Notes under the pieces: model-generated
What the model saw: only the letters and a program-made list of their open reading frames with translations
Told to the model about the DNA's origin: nothing
The model's database searches: none
Assembly: GCF_004364325.1 (NCBI RefSeq)
Contig: NZ_SOCP01000002.1
Coordinates: 558,001 to 622,000 of the forward strand
Reading direction: 5' to 3'
Length of the DNA stretch: 64,000 bases
Origin: Actinophytocola oryzae
GTDB taxonomy: Bacteria > Actinomycetota > Actinomycetes > Mycobacteriales > Pseudonocardiaceae
Program-made: the position numbers and the translations under genes
Part shown: positions 49,320 through 58,534 of the stretch, piece after piece
Layout of the letters: the number at the start of each line of letters is the position of its first letter
How positions within the stretch are numbered: position 1 is the stretch's first letter

Positions 49320-50795
49320 ATGCGGACACTTCTGCGTGGCGGCCGGGTCGTCGATCCGGCGGGCGGCTTCGACGGTGTCGCCGACGTCCTGGTGACCGGC
49401 GGCGAGGTCAGCGCGGTCGGCCCCGGGCTCACACCCGAGCCGGGAACCGTGGTCCTCGACGTCACCGGGCTCGTCGTCGGGCCGGGGTTCGTCGATCTGC
49501 ACAGCCACGCGCAGTCGGTCGCCGGGCAGCGGCTGCAGGCTATGGACGGGGTCACCACGGCACTCGAGCTGGAGGCCGGGGCGATGCCGTTGGAGCGGGC
49601 GTATGCCGACGCGGCCGAGGCGGGGCGACCGTTGAACTACGGCTTCTCCGCGTCGTGGGGTGCGGCACGGGCCAAGGTGCTCGCCGGGATCGAGCCGGAC
49701 TCGCGGATCGAGAGCGCTCTGGCCGTGCTGGGCAACCCGCAGTGGCAGCGGTCGTCCTCGCGCAAGGAGCTGGCCGCCTGGCTGTCCCTGCTGGACGGTG
49801 AGCTGGCCGAGGGAGCCCTGGGCATCGGGGTGCTGATGGGCTACGCGCCGTTCTCCGACCCCGCCGAGTTCCTCGCCGTCGCCCGGCTCGCCGCGAACGC
49901 CGGCGTGCCGACCTACACGCACGTGCGGGAGCTGGTCGAGGTCGATCCGGCCATCCCGGTCGACGGATCGGAGGAGATCGCGGTGGCCGCGGCCGAGACC
50001 GGGGCCGCGATGCACCACTGCCACGTCAACAGCACGTCCGGGCGGCACATCGAGCGGGTGCTCGGCACCCTGGACCGGTCGCGACGGGAAGGCTCGCGGG
50101 TGACCGTGGAGGCCTACCCCTACGGCGCGGGCAGCACCGCGGTCGGGGCCGCGTTCATCGAGCCGGAACGGTTGCGGATGAAGGGGCTCGGCCCGTCGAG
50201 CGTGGTGATGCTCGAGTCGGGTGAGCGCGTCGCGGACGAGGCCCGGCTGCGTGAGCTGCGGAGTGCCGACCCCGGCGCGCCGTGTGTCCTGGAGTTCTTC
50301 GACGAGCGGGTGCCCGCCGACCGCGCGATGTTGCTCGAGTCACTGGCCTACCCGGACGCGATCGTGGCCAGTGACGCCATGCCGGTGTTCTGGGCCGACG
50401 GCAGGCGTGAGAGCACGGAATGGCCGCTCCCGCCCGGTGGGTCGACCCATCCCCGTACGGCGGGGACGTTCGCCCGCGCGCTGCGGCTGATGGTGCGTGA
50501 GACGGGGACCTGGACCTGGCTGGAGGCGTTCCGCCGTTGTTCCTACCTGCCCGCGCGGGTACTGGACGACGTCGCCCCGGCCGCGCGGCGCAAGGGACGA
50601 CTCGACGTCGGCGCGGACGCCGACCTCGTGGTGCTCGATCCCGCGACCATCACCGACACGGCCACCTACACCGATCCCACCCGGCCGTCGGTCGGGGTCC
50701 GGCACCTGTTCGTCGCCGGCGTTCCCGTGGTCGGGGACGGAGAACTGCGTGTGGACGCGTTTCCGGGGCGGCCGGTGCGCGGCGAGCCGCGGTGA
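49320..50795 (+). CDS. N-acyl-D-amino-acid deacylase/amidohydrolase family protein
   Basis: 491 residues from the ATG at 49320. Amidohydrolase-superfamily barrel with the HxH metal motif GFVDLHSHAQS (about residues 57-67), a THVREL His region (about 200-205), HHCHVNSTSGRHIE, and ASDAMPVFWADG near 356. The N- and C-terminal beta-sandwich strands (GGRVVDPAGG, GADADLVVLDPATI) frame the barrel. Family members cleave N-acyl-D-amino acids or dihydropyrimidine-like amides. There is no adjacent regulator; a terminator hairpin follows. Confidence 0.88.
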   Translation: MRTLLRGGRVVDPAGGFDGVADVLVTGGEVSAVGPGLTPEPGTVVLDVTGLVVGPGFVDLHSHAQSVAGQRLQAMDGVTTALELEAGAMPLERAYADAAEAGRPLNYGFSASWGAARAKVLAGIEPDSRIESALAVLGNPQWQRSSSRKELAAWLSLLDGELAEGALGIGVLMGYAPFSDPAEFLAVARLAANAGVPTYTHVRELVEVDPAIPVDGSEEIAVAAAETGAAMHHCHVNSTSGRHIERVLGTLDRSRREGSRVTVEAYPYGAGSTAVGAAFIEPERLRMKGLGPSSVVMLESGERVADEARLRELRSADPGAPCVLEFFDERVPADRAMLLESLAYPDAIVASDAMPVFWADGRRESTEWPLPPGGSTHPRTAGTFARALRLMVRETGTWTWLEAFRRCSYLPARVLDDVAPAARRKGRLDVGADADLVVLDPATITDTATYTDPTRPSVGVRHLFVAGVPVVGDGELRVDAFPGRPVRGEPR

Positions 50796-50807
50796 CGACC
50801 CTGGTAG

Positions 50808-50842
50808 GGCGCGCGTGCCGGTAAGGGGCCGGCACGCGCGCC
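50808..50842. terminator. Bidirectional hairpin terminator
   Basis: GGCGCGCGTGCCGG (50808-50821) and its perfect inverse (50829-50842) around the loop TAAGGGG, between the convergent deacylase and M15-peptidase genes. Confidence 0.8.
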
Positions 50843-50863
50843 GTGGTCAGGTGACGGTTGCGC

Positions 50864-51592
<729 letters not shown>

Positions 51593-51683
51593 CGGAAACT
51601 TGTCGCGTACTGGATCAACAGCAGGTGAATCGCTCACCTAGTGGACGGTTGTGCCGGGCGGGACCGTCTGCTTGTGTCTTGCC

Positions 51684-52475
51684 ATGAACCGCTTGATCAT
51701 CTTGTTGGCGGCGCTCGTGCTCGCGGCGTGCTCCGGGCAGGCCCCTGACGCGGCGCCGCCGAGTGCCGCGACGACGAGCGCCGGTACGACGACGATCACC
51801 GTGCTCCAGCTGAACATCTGTCACGGCGGCATGGCCGGCTGCTACCGGGGTGACGCGGTGCTGGCGAAGGCGTCCGAGGTGATCAGGTCGAGCAGGCCGC
51901 AGGTGTTGTCGGTGAACGAGACGTGTGCTGCCGACGTCGAGCGGCTGCGGCCCGCCATGGGTGACGCGCGGGCGTTGTTCGTCGCGGCGCGCAACCTCGA
52001 CGGCACGCCGACGCAGTGCCGCGACGGCGACCAGTACGGCAACATCCTGATGGTCGCGGACGGCTTCGCGGGCACGACGGAGGAGACCGGCACCTACGAC
52101 GCCCAGTACCGGGCGCTGGACGGTCACCTGGAGCTGCGGTCGTGGGCGTGCCTGCCTGCGGGCGAGATCAGCGCCTGCACGACGCACCTGTCCTCGGACG
52201 ACGCGCCGACCGCGCTCGCGCAGTGCCGGGACCTGATGCGCCGCGCGGCGGGCTATCCCCGGCCCGCCGTCGTGCTCGGCGACTTCAACCTGAAGGACCA
52301 GGGTTCCCCGAGCATGGCCGAGTGCGACCCGCCCGGGTTCTCCCGCCGGGGCGACGGCGGCGTCCAGCACATCTACGCGGGCGAGGACCTGTCGTTCGCC
52401 CGGACCACGGTGATCGACATGGCGGGCACCACGGACCACCCCGGACTGCTCGCCTCGCTGAGCACCGGCCACTGA
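51684..52475 (+). CDS. Lipoprotein of the endonuclease/exonuclease/phosphatase fold
   Basis: 263 residues; ATG 51684. Lipobox LAAC at residues 13-16 after a short signal. Fold motifs: VLQLNICHGG (metal Asn), VLSVNETCA (Glu), a mid THLSSDD (His), VVLGDFNLKD (Asp-Asn) and a terminal MAGTTDHPGLLASL (Asp-His). All catalytic positions of the DNase I-like fold seem present. Extracellular phosphodiesterase or nuclease activity at the membrane is likely. It is divergent from the M15 peptidase with about 90 bp between the starts. Confidence 0.87.
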   Translation: MNRLIILLAALVLAACSGQAPDAAPPSAATTSAGTTTITVLQLNICHGGMAGCYRGDAVLAKASEVIRSSRPQVLSVNETCAADVERLRPAMGDARALFVAARNLDGTPTQCRDGDQYGNILMVADGFAGTTEETGTYDAQYRALDGHLELRSWACLPAGEISACTTHLSSDDAPTALAQCRDLMRRAAGYPRPAVVLGDFNLKDQGSPSMAECDPPGFSRRGDGGVQHIYAGEDLSFARTTVIDMAGTTDHPGLLASLSTGH

Positions 52476-52506
52476 ACGTAGCCGAACCGTCAAAACGGGC
52501 GACTTC

Positions 52507-52575
52507 GTATACATTTTGCTGGACATCACTACTGTCGTGCGACAGGATCGGTGTTCAGGAGTCAAAAATGTATAC
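52507..52575. promoter_or_regulatory. Inverted GTATACATTTT sites
   Basis: GTATACATTTT (52507-52517) recurs in inverse as AAAATGTATAC (52565-52575), 47 bp apart, upstream of the small monooxygenase-like gene. Each contains the palindrome GTATAC. AT content is far above the surroundings; likely an operator pair. Confidence 0.55.
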
Positions 52576-52625
52576 CTTTTCTCGGCTCGCTGACCGGTTG
52601 GCCGGGTTTGGGCGGGAGGCCTGGG

Positions 52626-52946
52626 ATGCACTACCTGAACACCACGCGGCACCTGATCACGCCGCCCACGGACGCCACCATCGACGAGCTGATGACGCTG
52701 CTGACCGAGCGCATCGCGCCGAGCGCCGCGACGCTGTCCGGCCTGCGGTCGATCTCGTGGATGCTGTCGCACGACCGCATGACCCTGCAGGCCTTCAGTG
52801 GCTGGGAGTCCGCGGAGGACCTGCCCAGGGCCGAGAACAGCGACCAGCACGTCAACAACGGCAAGATCATCAACGAGCTGCTCGGCGGTCTGGCCCAGCC
52901 GCAGGGCCACTCCTACTACCGGCTGCTCGGCGAGCGGTCCTTCTAG
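52626..52946 (+). CDS. Small protein, possibly ABM-like (dimeric alpha+beta barrel)
   Basis: 106 residues; ATG with GGCGGGAGG eight bases upstream. It begins MHYLNTTRHLITPPTDATIDELMTLL and continues LSGLRSISWMLSHDRMTLQAFSGWESAEDLPRAE, the beta-alpha-beta pattern of antibiotic-biosynthesis-monooxygenase-like proteins, but without clear catalytic residues. Preceded by an inverted GTATAC operator pair. Function unknown. Confidence 0.6.
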   Translation: MHYLNTTRHLITPPTDATIDELMTLLTERIAPSAATLSGLRSISWMLSHDRMTLQAFSGWESAEDLPRAENSDQHVNNGKIINELLGGLAQPQGHSYYRLLGERSF

Positions 52947-52971
52947 TCCCATGCGGCGTCGGGGTGGCGGA

Positions 52972-53403
52972 TCAACGCAACGCGTACAGCTCGTACACGA
53001 GCACGTTGCCGTTCCGCTGCCCCCTGCCGACCGCCTGCACGGTGTTGAGCCAGGCGTAGCGCTCGTCGTCGGTCTCGAAGGTCGGCGCCGTCCACACGAC
53101 ACCGCCCTCGGCGGGCGGGCGGTCCGCCTTGCCGGTGTAGGTCATCGCGATGGTCGCGCCGTCGTCGGTCCGCAGCACCAGGCGAGCGTCCACAGTGACC
53201 GTCCCATCGGGATGGAGCCGGACCCAGTCGCCGGAGCTGGCCCCGAGCTGTGTCGCGTTGACACGCTCGCTCTTCCAGGTCAGCTCGCCGGCCTCGCCGA
53301 TCAGCCTGCCGCCCCTGCCCGTCCCCGGCAGCAGGAACTGCCTGGCGATGATCACCGTGAGCGTGCCGAGGGACTCCAGTTCGATGCTCAACCCGACCTC
53401 CAT
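52972..53403 (-). CDS. DUF3237-type protein
   Basis: 143 residues starting MEVGLSIELESLGTLTVII. The repeated GxxxxGxL and DWVRLHPDGTVTVDARLVLRTDDGATIAMTYTGK features are typical of the DUF3237 beta-barrel. No catalytic function is known. It is divergent from the second-island LLM gene and shares its promoter region, so it may be part of the same regulon. Confidence 0.8.
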   Translation of the reverse strand: MEVGLSIELESLGTLTVIIARQFLLPGTGRGGRLIGEAGELTWKSERVNATQLGASSGDWVRLHPDGTVTVDARLVLRTDDGATIAMTYTGKADRPPAEGGVVWTAPTFETDDERYAWLNTVQAVGRGQRNGNVLVYELYALR

Positions 53404-53436
53404 GCGTGCTTTTCCTTGCGCGGAGTGCCACCGGGG

Positions 53437-53467
53437 TTGACACCGCGCTCAACAGAACATCATTCTG
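53437..53467 (+). promoter_or_regulatory. Promoter -35 box with 15-bp CAGA...TCTG operator
   Basis: A TTGACA box (53437-53442) is followed by CAGAACATCATTCTG (53453-53467), a dyad with 5-bp arms CAGAA/TTCTG at the -10 side. A very similar 15-mer (CAGATACTAATTCTG, 60948-60962) lies upstream of the branched-chain-type transporter operon, suggesting one regulator for both units. Confidence 0.5.
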
Positions 53468-53498
53468 CATAGGAGAAGTCAACGAAGCGAGGTGGGCG

Positions 53499-54488
53499 AT
53501 GCCGCTCGGACTCTCGGTGGCCAGTCGCAGCGGTCTGCCCGCGCGACGCTTCGCCGAGCTCGCCTCCGACGCCGAGCACGCGGGTTTCGACGTCTTCCTG
53601 GTGGCGGAACGGGTCGCGGACGCCTTCGCCCTGTGCCAGGCCGCACTCGCCGCCACCGAGCGCATCACCGTCGGCACCGCGATCGCCAACGCGCGCCTGC
53701 GCCACCCCGCGCTCACCGCGATGACCGCGGCCACGATGGACGAGCTGTACGGCGGCCGTGTCCTCCTTGGACTCGGCGTGGCCAACACGGTGCTCAACGA
53801 GGTGACCTTCGGCCTCCCGCCCGCCAACCCGGTGCCCTACGTCCGTGACTACGTCGACGTGGTGCGCCGGGTGCTCGCCGGCGAGCGCGACGCGGGCACC
53901 CAGGTCCGCGGCCTCCAGCTCGACCGCCCGCCTGCCCGGCAGGACATCCCGATCCTCGTCGCCGCCCTGCAGCCGAGGATGCTGCGCCTGGCGGGCGAGA
54001 TCGGCGACGGCGTCCTGCTCAACCTCACCACCCCGGCGACGCTGCCCGGCGCGCTCGCCGAGGTCGCGAAGGCGGGCCGCGACGTGACCGTCGCCTGCGT
54101 ACTGCCGTGCGCGCTCGGCGTGGACGACGAGGAGTCCCGCCAGGCGGGCCGCGAGCTGGTCGTCGGCTACGCACTGCACCCGGCCGCCACCCAGCTCTTC
54201 GGCGCGAGCGGTTACGTCGACGAACTGGCCGCGATCGCGGCGCTCCTGCGTGACGGGCACCGCGCCGAGGCGCTCGAGCTGGTGAGCGACGCGCTCGTGG
54301 ACGAGTTCCTGCTGCGTGGCGACGAGCGCCAGGTCGTCGACCGCGTCAACGCCTACCAGGCCGCAGGGGTCGACCTGCCGGTCCTGTTCCCCGTGGCGGC
54401 GGAGGGCGGCTGGGACGCCGCCGTGCGCCGCACCATCGAGTTCACCGCAAACATCCGTCCGTCGATCACGAAAGAAGTCCCGGTATGA
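53499..54488 (+). CDS. LLM-class F420/flavin-dependent oxidoreductase
   Basis: 329 residues from the ATG at 53499 (GAGGT six bases upstream). LLM features: PLGLSVASRSGLPARRFAELASDAEHAGFDVFLVAERV, RITVGTAIANARLRHPALTAMTAATMDELYGGRVLLGLG (about residues 55-93), and DIPILVAALQPRMLRLAGEIGDGVLLNL (about 150-177). First gene of the second catabolic island's operon, ATGA-coupled to a VOC protein. It probably performs an F420- or FMN-dependent redox step on the island's substrate. Confidence 0.9.
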   Translation: MPLGLSVASRSGLPARRFAELASDAEHAGFDVFLVAERVADAFALCQAALAATERITVGTAIANARLRHPALTAMTAATMDELYGGRVLLGLGVANTVLNEVTFGLPPANPVPYVRDYVDVVRRVLAGERDAGTQVRGLQLDRPPARQDIPILVAALQPRMLRLAGEIGDGVLLNLTTPATLPGALAEVAKAGRDVTVACVLPCALGVDDEESRQAGRELVVGYALHPAATQLFGASGYVDELAAIAALLRDGHRAEALELVSDALVDEFLLRGDERQVVDRVNAYQAAGVDLPVLFPVAAEGGWDAAVRRTIEFTANIRPSITKEVPV

Positions 54489-55000
54489 CCCCACCCATGA
54501 CGCGACCGAAGGGTCTCAACCACGTCGCGTACGTCACCCTGAACACCGGTGAGACCAAGCGCTTCTACACCGAGGTCCTCGGCATGAAGCTCGTCGGCCA
54601 CGCGCAGGAGGACACCGTCGGCAGCACCGGCGAGTCGATGAAGTTCCTGCACACCTTCTTCGAGATGGACGACGGCAGCTGCATCGCCTTCTTCGAGATC
54701 GAGGGCCTCGACAAGGACCACCACGACACCCCGCTGCCGCGCTGGGCCGCGCACTTCGCCATGTCGGTGGAGAGCATGGAGGAGCTGGAGGCCGCCCACA
54801 AGCGGCTGCTCGACGAGGGTATCGAGGTGCGTGGCGTCATCGACCACGAGGGCACCTGGAACTCCATCTACTTCTTCGACCCCAACGGCGTGCGGCTCGA
54901 GCTGACCTACCAGAGCCGGGAGCTGGACGAGAACGACGCGAAGTCGGCCAGGGCCGCGGTCGACGAATGGGTGAAGGAGCACCCGAAGACGCGCCGATGA
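54485..55000 (+). CDS. VOC-family (glyoxalase/extradiol dioxygenase fold) protein
   Basis: 171 residues. LNHVAYVTLNTGETKRFYTEVLGMKLVG (about residues 11-38) gives the first metal His and the VOC fold. The second half is WAAHFAMSVESMEELEAAHKRLLDEGIEV then SIYFFDPNGVRLELTY, with the terminal Glu. Both metal positions look intact. It could be an epimerase, lyase or dioxygenase for the pathway. Coupled to both neighbours by ATGA overlaps. Confidence 0.9.
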   Translation: MTPPMTRPKGLNHVAYVTLNTGETKRFYTEVLGMKLVGHAQEDTVGSTGESMKFLHTFFEMDDGSCIAFFEIEGLDKDHHDTPLPRWAAHFAMSVESMEELEAAHKRLLDEGIEVRGVIDHEGTWNSIYFFDPNGVRLELTYQSRELDENDAKSARAAVDEWVKEHPKTRR

Positions 55001-56067
55001 CGGCCACCCTGTCCTCCGCCGCCGTCCCGGTCGCCGACGAGCAGGCCGTGCAGGACCTGTTCACCCAGCGCGGCTGGGGCGACGGCCTGCCGGTCGTGCC
55101 ACCAACGCCCGACCGGGTGGCCGCGTTCGTCGAGGCGTCCGGGATCGCGCCGGACACCGTGATCGGCACGCTGCCCGAGCAGGGCCGCGAGCTGACGTGC
55201 GAGAAGATCGCGGTCAACGCCGTCGCGGCGGGCTGTCGCGAGGAGTACATGTCGGTGCTGGTGGCGATCGTGCGTGCGCTCACCAACCCGTCGTTCTGCC
55301 TGCACAGCACCACGATCAGCGGCGCGACCACGCCACTGGTGATCGTCAGCGGGTCGGTGGTCAACCAGATCGCGCTGAACTCCGGCTACAGCGTGTTCGG
55401 CCCAGGACACCAGGCCAACGCCACGATCGGCCGCGCGGTCCGGCTCATCCTGCAGAACCTGTGCGGCGGGATCCCCGGCGTGATCGACAAGTCCACGTTC
55501 GGCCACCCCGGCAAGTACAGCTACTGCATCGGCGAGAACGCGGCGGCGAACCCGTGGCCGCCGATCCACGCCGACCGAGGCGTGGCCGCCGACGACAGCG
55601 CGGTGACGGTGTTCGCGGGCGAGGCGCCGATCTACGCACGCAACGACTGGTCGAGCGAACCCGGCCCGATCCTCGCCACCATCGCCGACGCGATGCTGCC
55701 GTCGCACTACGCGGGCGGCTGTTTCGTGGTCGCGATCGGGCCGCTGCACGCGGCGATCCTGTCGGGGGCGGGCTACGACCGCGCTGCCGTCCAGGCCGAG
55801 CTCTTCCAGCGGGCCCGGCGCAGCGTCGCGAGCATGAAGGTCGCGGGCCGGATGCCCGGCGAGGTCGAGCCGGGCGACGACGACGAGTTCCGGACGGTCG
55901 TGAACCGCCCGGAGGACATCCTGATCACCGTCGCGGGCGGCGACCTGTACGGCTACTCGGCGGTGATCCCGTACTGGATCGGCGGCAGCGACTCGCAGCC
56001 GGTCACCGAGGCGCTCACCCCGGCGGAGGCGGAGCGCTGCCAGATCCCCTCGGAGGAGGAGAAATGA
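54997..56067 (+). CDS. UGSC-associated conserved protein (full length)
   Basis: 356 residues; ATG overlaps the VOC stop by ATGA, and its stop overlaps the next ATG. It is the complete paralogue of the partial gene at 1-720. Shared pattern: RGWGDGLPVVPPTPDRVAAF (residues 22-41), EKIAVNAVAAGCREEY, TTPLVIVSG, NATIGRAVRLILQNLCGG, and YSYCIGENAAANPW. The part missing at the window edge in the paralogue includes YAGGCFVVAIGPLHAAILSGAGYDR and the DDEFRTVVNRPEDILITVAGGD segment. No cofactor motif is certain. Strict coupling to a UGSC gene in both islands suggests a two-component enzyme. Confidence 0.8.
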   Translation: MTATLSSAAVPVADEQAVQDLFTQRGWGDGLPVVPPTPDRVAAFVEASGIAPDTVIGTLPEQGRELTCEKIAVNAVAAGCREEYMSVLVAIVRALTNPSFCLHSTTISGATTPLVIVSGSVVNQIALNSGYSVFGPGHQANATIGRAVRLILQNLCGGIPGVIDKSTFGHPGKYSYCIGENAAANPWPPIHADRGVAADDSAVTVFAGEAPIYARNDWSSEPGPILATIADAMLPSHYAGGCFVVAIGPLHAAILSGAGYDRAAVQAELFQRARRSVASMKVAGRMPGEVEPGDDDEFRTVVNRPEDILITVAGGDLYGYSAVIPYWIGGSDSQPVTEALTPAEAERCQIPSEEEK

Positions 56068-56603
56068 CCGAACTACTGGTTCTCGATCCCACCAACGCGG
56101 TCAGCGAGAGCACGGCGGAGCTGGTCGCCCGGCCCGCGTCGTTCGAGGGCCTCGTGGTCGGCTACCTCGACAACACCAAACCCAACAGCGACCGCTTCCT
56201 CGACATCCTCACCTCGACGCTCGCGACCGAGGGTGTGCGGGAGTCGGTGCGGGCCCGCAAGAACTACGTCGGGCGCCTCGCCGACCCCGAGATGCTCGAC
56301 GACCTCGCCGCCAGGTGCGACGTGGTGGTCACCGGCGTCGGCGACTGCGCGGGCTGCTGCTCGTGCAGCGTGCAGGACGCGATCGCCCTGGAACGCAGGG
56401 GAGTCCCGACGTTCATGGTGTGCACGTCCGAACTGCTGACGACGGCCACGATCGCCGCGTCGACCGTGGGCGTGCCGGACTACCCGTTCGTCGTGATCGA
56501 CCACCCGTTCGGCGCGCTCGGCATACCGGAGCTGACCGAGCGGGCGGGTGAGGCGCACCGGCAGATCCTCGCGCAGCGGATGGATGTCCGGCGCGCAGGC
56601 TGA
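56064..56603 (+). CDS. UGSC-family protein, Cys form
   Basis: 179 residues; ATGA-coupled to its partner. RCDVVVTGVGDCAGCCSCSV (about residues 81-100) matches the selenoprotein at 3462-4058, with Cys in place of Sec (CAGC for UGSC), so the redox pair C-x-x-C is kept and a further C-S-C follows. The C-terminal half is FVVIDHPFGALGIPELTERAGEAHRQIL, like the paralogue. The family has no assigned reaction. A thiol/selenol redox or C-halogen/C-S chemistry role is speculation. Confidence 0.85.
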   Translation: MTELLVLDPTNAVSESTAELVARPASFEGLVVGYLDNTKPNSDRFLDILTSTLATEGVRESVRARKNYVGRLADPEMLDDLAARCDVVVTGVGDCAGCCSCSVQDAIALERRGVPTFMVCTSELLTTATIAASTVGVPDYPFVVIDHPFGALGIPELTERAGEAHRQILAQRMDVRRAG

Positions 56604-57339
56604 CCGGCTCGCCGGTCGGGTCGTGATCGTCACCGGCGGGGCCCAGGGCCTCGGCCTCGCCTACGCGACCCGGCTGGCGGCGGCCGGTGCCGTGGTGTCC
56701 GTCGTGGACGTCGCGGCGGCACCCGAGGCGCTGGCCCCGGGCGCCCACCGCGCGGACGTCACCGACGAGGCGCAGGTGGGTGCGGCGGTCGCCGCCGTGC
56801 TGGCCGAGCACGGCCGCGTCGACGGGCTGGTCAACAATGCCGGGGGAGCGCTGCTGCCGAGCGCCCCGTTCGAGTCGTTCAGCCGCGCCGAGTGGACCCG
56901 CGTGCTGGACGTGAACCTCACCGGCCAGTGGGTGTGCGCGGCGGCCGTCGTGCCACACATGCGGGCGGCCGGCTACGGCAAGATCGTCAACGTCAGCTCG
57001 ACGACCGTGTCCCGCGGCGGGCCGCCCGGTCTCGCGCCCTACATCGCGGCGAAGGCCGGGGTCGTCGGGCTCACCCGTGCGCTCGCGCGGGAGCTGGGTC
57101 CGGACGGCATCAGGGTCAACGCGATCGCGCCAGGCTACATCCCGGTCGCCACACCGAAGGCCGTGCACTCGGCCGACGCGGCCTCGGCCCTGCTGGCACG
57201 CATGGCGGCCGAGCAGTGCCTCCCGTCGGTCGGCACGCCCGAGGATCTCGCGCCGACGGTCGAGTTCCTGCTCTCCTCGGACTCCGACTTCGTCACCGGC
57301 CAGGTGTTCAACGTGGACGGTGGCTGGGCGCACGGCTGA
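56584..57339 (+). CDS. Short-chain dehydrogenase/reductase
   Basis: 251 residues from the ATG at 56584, overlapping the UGSC 3' end by 20 bp. Classical SDR: TGGAQGLGLA (about residues 18-27), VVDVA, LVNNAGG (about 85), the catalytic Ser in NVSSTT, Tyr-x3-Lys in PYIAAKAGV, and NAIAPGYIPVA. C-terminal VTGQVFNVDGGW. Probably oxidises or reduces a hydroxy or oxo intermediate in the second island's pathway. It ends just before a palindromic repeat array. Confidence 0.92.
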   Translation: MSGAQADRLAGRVVIVTGGAQGLGLAYATRLAAAGAVVSVVDVAAAPEALAPGAHRADVTDEAQVGAAVAAVLAEHGRVDGLVNNAGGALLPSAPFESFSRAEWTRVLDVNLTGQWVCAAAVVPHMRAAGYGKIVNVSSTTVSRGGPPGLAPYIAAKAGVVGLTRALARELGPDGIRVNAIAPGYIPVATPKAVHSADAASALLARMAAEQCLPSVGTPEDLAPTVEFLLSSDSDFVTGQVFNVDGGWAHG

Positions 57340-57359
57340 CCCGCCGACTCGAATGCACT

Positions 57360-57495
57360 GAAGGCGTCCTTCGGTGCGTCCAGCCGGCGGTGGTGCTCTG
57401 GCGTGGGTCCGGTGGTTGTTAGGAAGGCGTCCTTCGGTGCGCTGGGCGTTACGAAGGACGCCTTCGGTGCGTTCGGCGTTAGGAAGGCGTCCTTC
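57360..57495. repeat. Array of four GAAGG-CGT/ACG-CCTTC palindromes
   Basis: Copies at 57360, 57423, 57453 and 57483, three in the GAAGGCGTCCTTC form and one inverse. The last three are 30 bp apart, as in the array at 12235. It lies between the convergent SDR and the unknown Cys-containing protein, whose TGA stop is inside the last copy. Likely terminator-like at convergent ends. Confidence 0.85.
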
Positions 57496-58450
57496 AGTGC
57501 GTGGTTGGGCGGGGAGTCAGCCCGACCTGCTCGTAGTACTCGGGGCCTGCGGTGTGCGGGTCGCGGTAGATCGCCAGCTCGCACGGTGTGGCGGCGAGGC
57601 CAGCGCAGCGCATCGCTGGCCATGGCGCGCCGACTCGCTCGATCGGCACGATCGTGTGGGCCATCGCCACGTGTGCCTGGTACACCGTGATGTCCTCGCG
57701 CAGGAAGCCCACCGGGTGCCTGCCCCGCACCACGCCGAAGCGCCACGGGTCGCGGTAGCGGCCGTCGAGGATCTGCCGTCCGCACGAGCCGCACGGGTCC
57801 AGGGTGAACACCCAGCGGTCCGGCTCCTCGACGACGGTCACCCCGCCGTTGTGGCCGACCGACATCTTCTCCGCCCACGACCGCAGCCGGTCCTCCGGCG
57901 CACGCGCCAGGTCGGCGCCCATGCGCGGTGCCCAGATGACGTCCGTCGCGTACCGCAGGCAGTCCTCGAGACCCTCGGTGCCGTAGGTGTCGTTCACCAG
58001 CGTCAGCAACGCCGTCACGGTGTCGCGGCGCAGCGTCTCGGCCGTGTAGCTCGCGGCGTGGATCTCCTGCCAGCGCAGCACGATCGCGTCCTCGTCCCCG
58101 GTGTCGGCGAGCGTGGCGAAGTCGGCCGCCGTGGCACTGTCCGGGCCGCGCAACACGTCCCGCGCCATCACGGCCTCGGTACCGGTCAGGTGCGGCACAC
58201 CGTCCGAGGGCCACAGCTCGTGCACGGGGAACGCGCGGGCGGCGCCGTCGTAGCCGTGCCGGTCGATCAGCCAGCCCACGGTGACCGCGGACCAGCGTGC
58301 GTACAGGTCGGTGATGTCGCGGATCAAGTTCTCCATGAGGCGGTAGACCGCCTTGACCTCCGCCGGGCCGCCCTCGCGCAACGCGTCGCTCAGGCGCTGC
58401 CCCGGCGGGCGGCACATCCGGTCCAGCTCTGCCTGCGAGAAGGTCGTCAT
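57494..58450 (-). CDS. Unknown protein with C-terminal CxxC motif
   Basis: 318 residues; ATG at 58450. It starts MTTFSQAELDRMCRPPGQRLSDAL, a helical N-terminal half (about 1-190) with many His/Trp/Arg, then VFTLDPCGSCGRQI near 217-230. A later H-TIVPIERVGAPWP segment and MRCAGLAATPCELAIYRDP follow. The cysteine pair and later cysteines could bind metal or a cluster, but no family is recognised. It is divergent from the CoA-transferase and sits in the UGSC island, so it is a candidate pathway enzyme or sensor. Confidence 0.6.
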   Translation of the reverse strand: MTTFSQAELDRMCRPPGQRLSDALREGGPAEVKAVYRLMENLIRDITDLYARWSAVTVGWLIDRHGYDGAARAFPVHELWPSDGVPHLTGTEAVMARDVLRGPDSATAADFATLADTGDEDAIVLRWQEIHAASYTAETLRRDTVTALLTLVNDTYGTEGLEDCLRYATDVIWAPRMGADLARAPEDRLRSWAEKMSVGHNGGVTVVEEPDRWVFTLDPCGSCGRQILDGRYRDPWRFGVVRGRHPVGFLREDITVYQAHVAMAHTIVPIERVGAPWPAMRCAGLAATPCELAIYRDPHTAGPEYYEQVGLTPRPTTH

Positions 58451-58534
58451 CCCGCGATTATGTATCCAATCACGCCGCTTGGGTACGGTTCTTTGCTTGA
58501 CAGCGCCGCGATCCTGCCGGGATTGTATTCAAAT
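58451..58534. promoter_or_regulatory. Divergent promoter with two TTGTATnCAA-type sites
   Basis: TGTATCCAA (58461-58469) and TTGTATTCAA (58523-58532) lie between the CxxC protein and the CoA-transferase. Related sites are at 60522-60531 (TTGGATACAA, the reverse complement of TTGTATCCAA) at the end of the GntR gene and 60732-60741 (TTGCGTACAA). They are plausible operators for the adjacent FCD-GntR protein. Confidence 0.5.
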
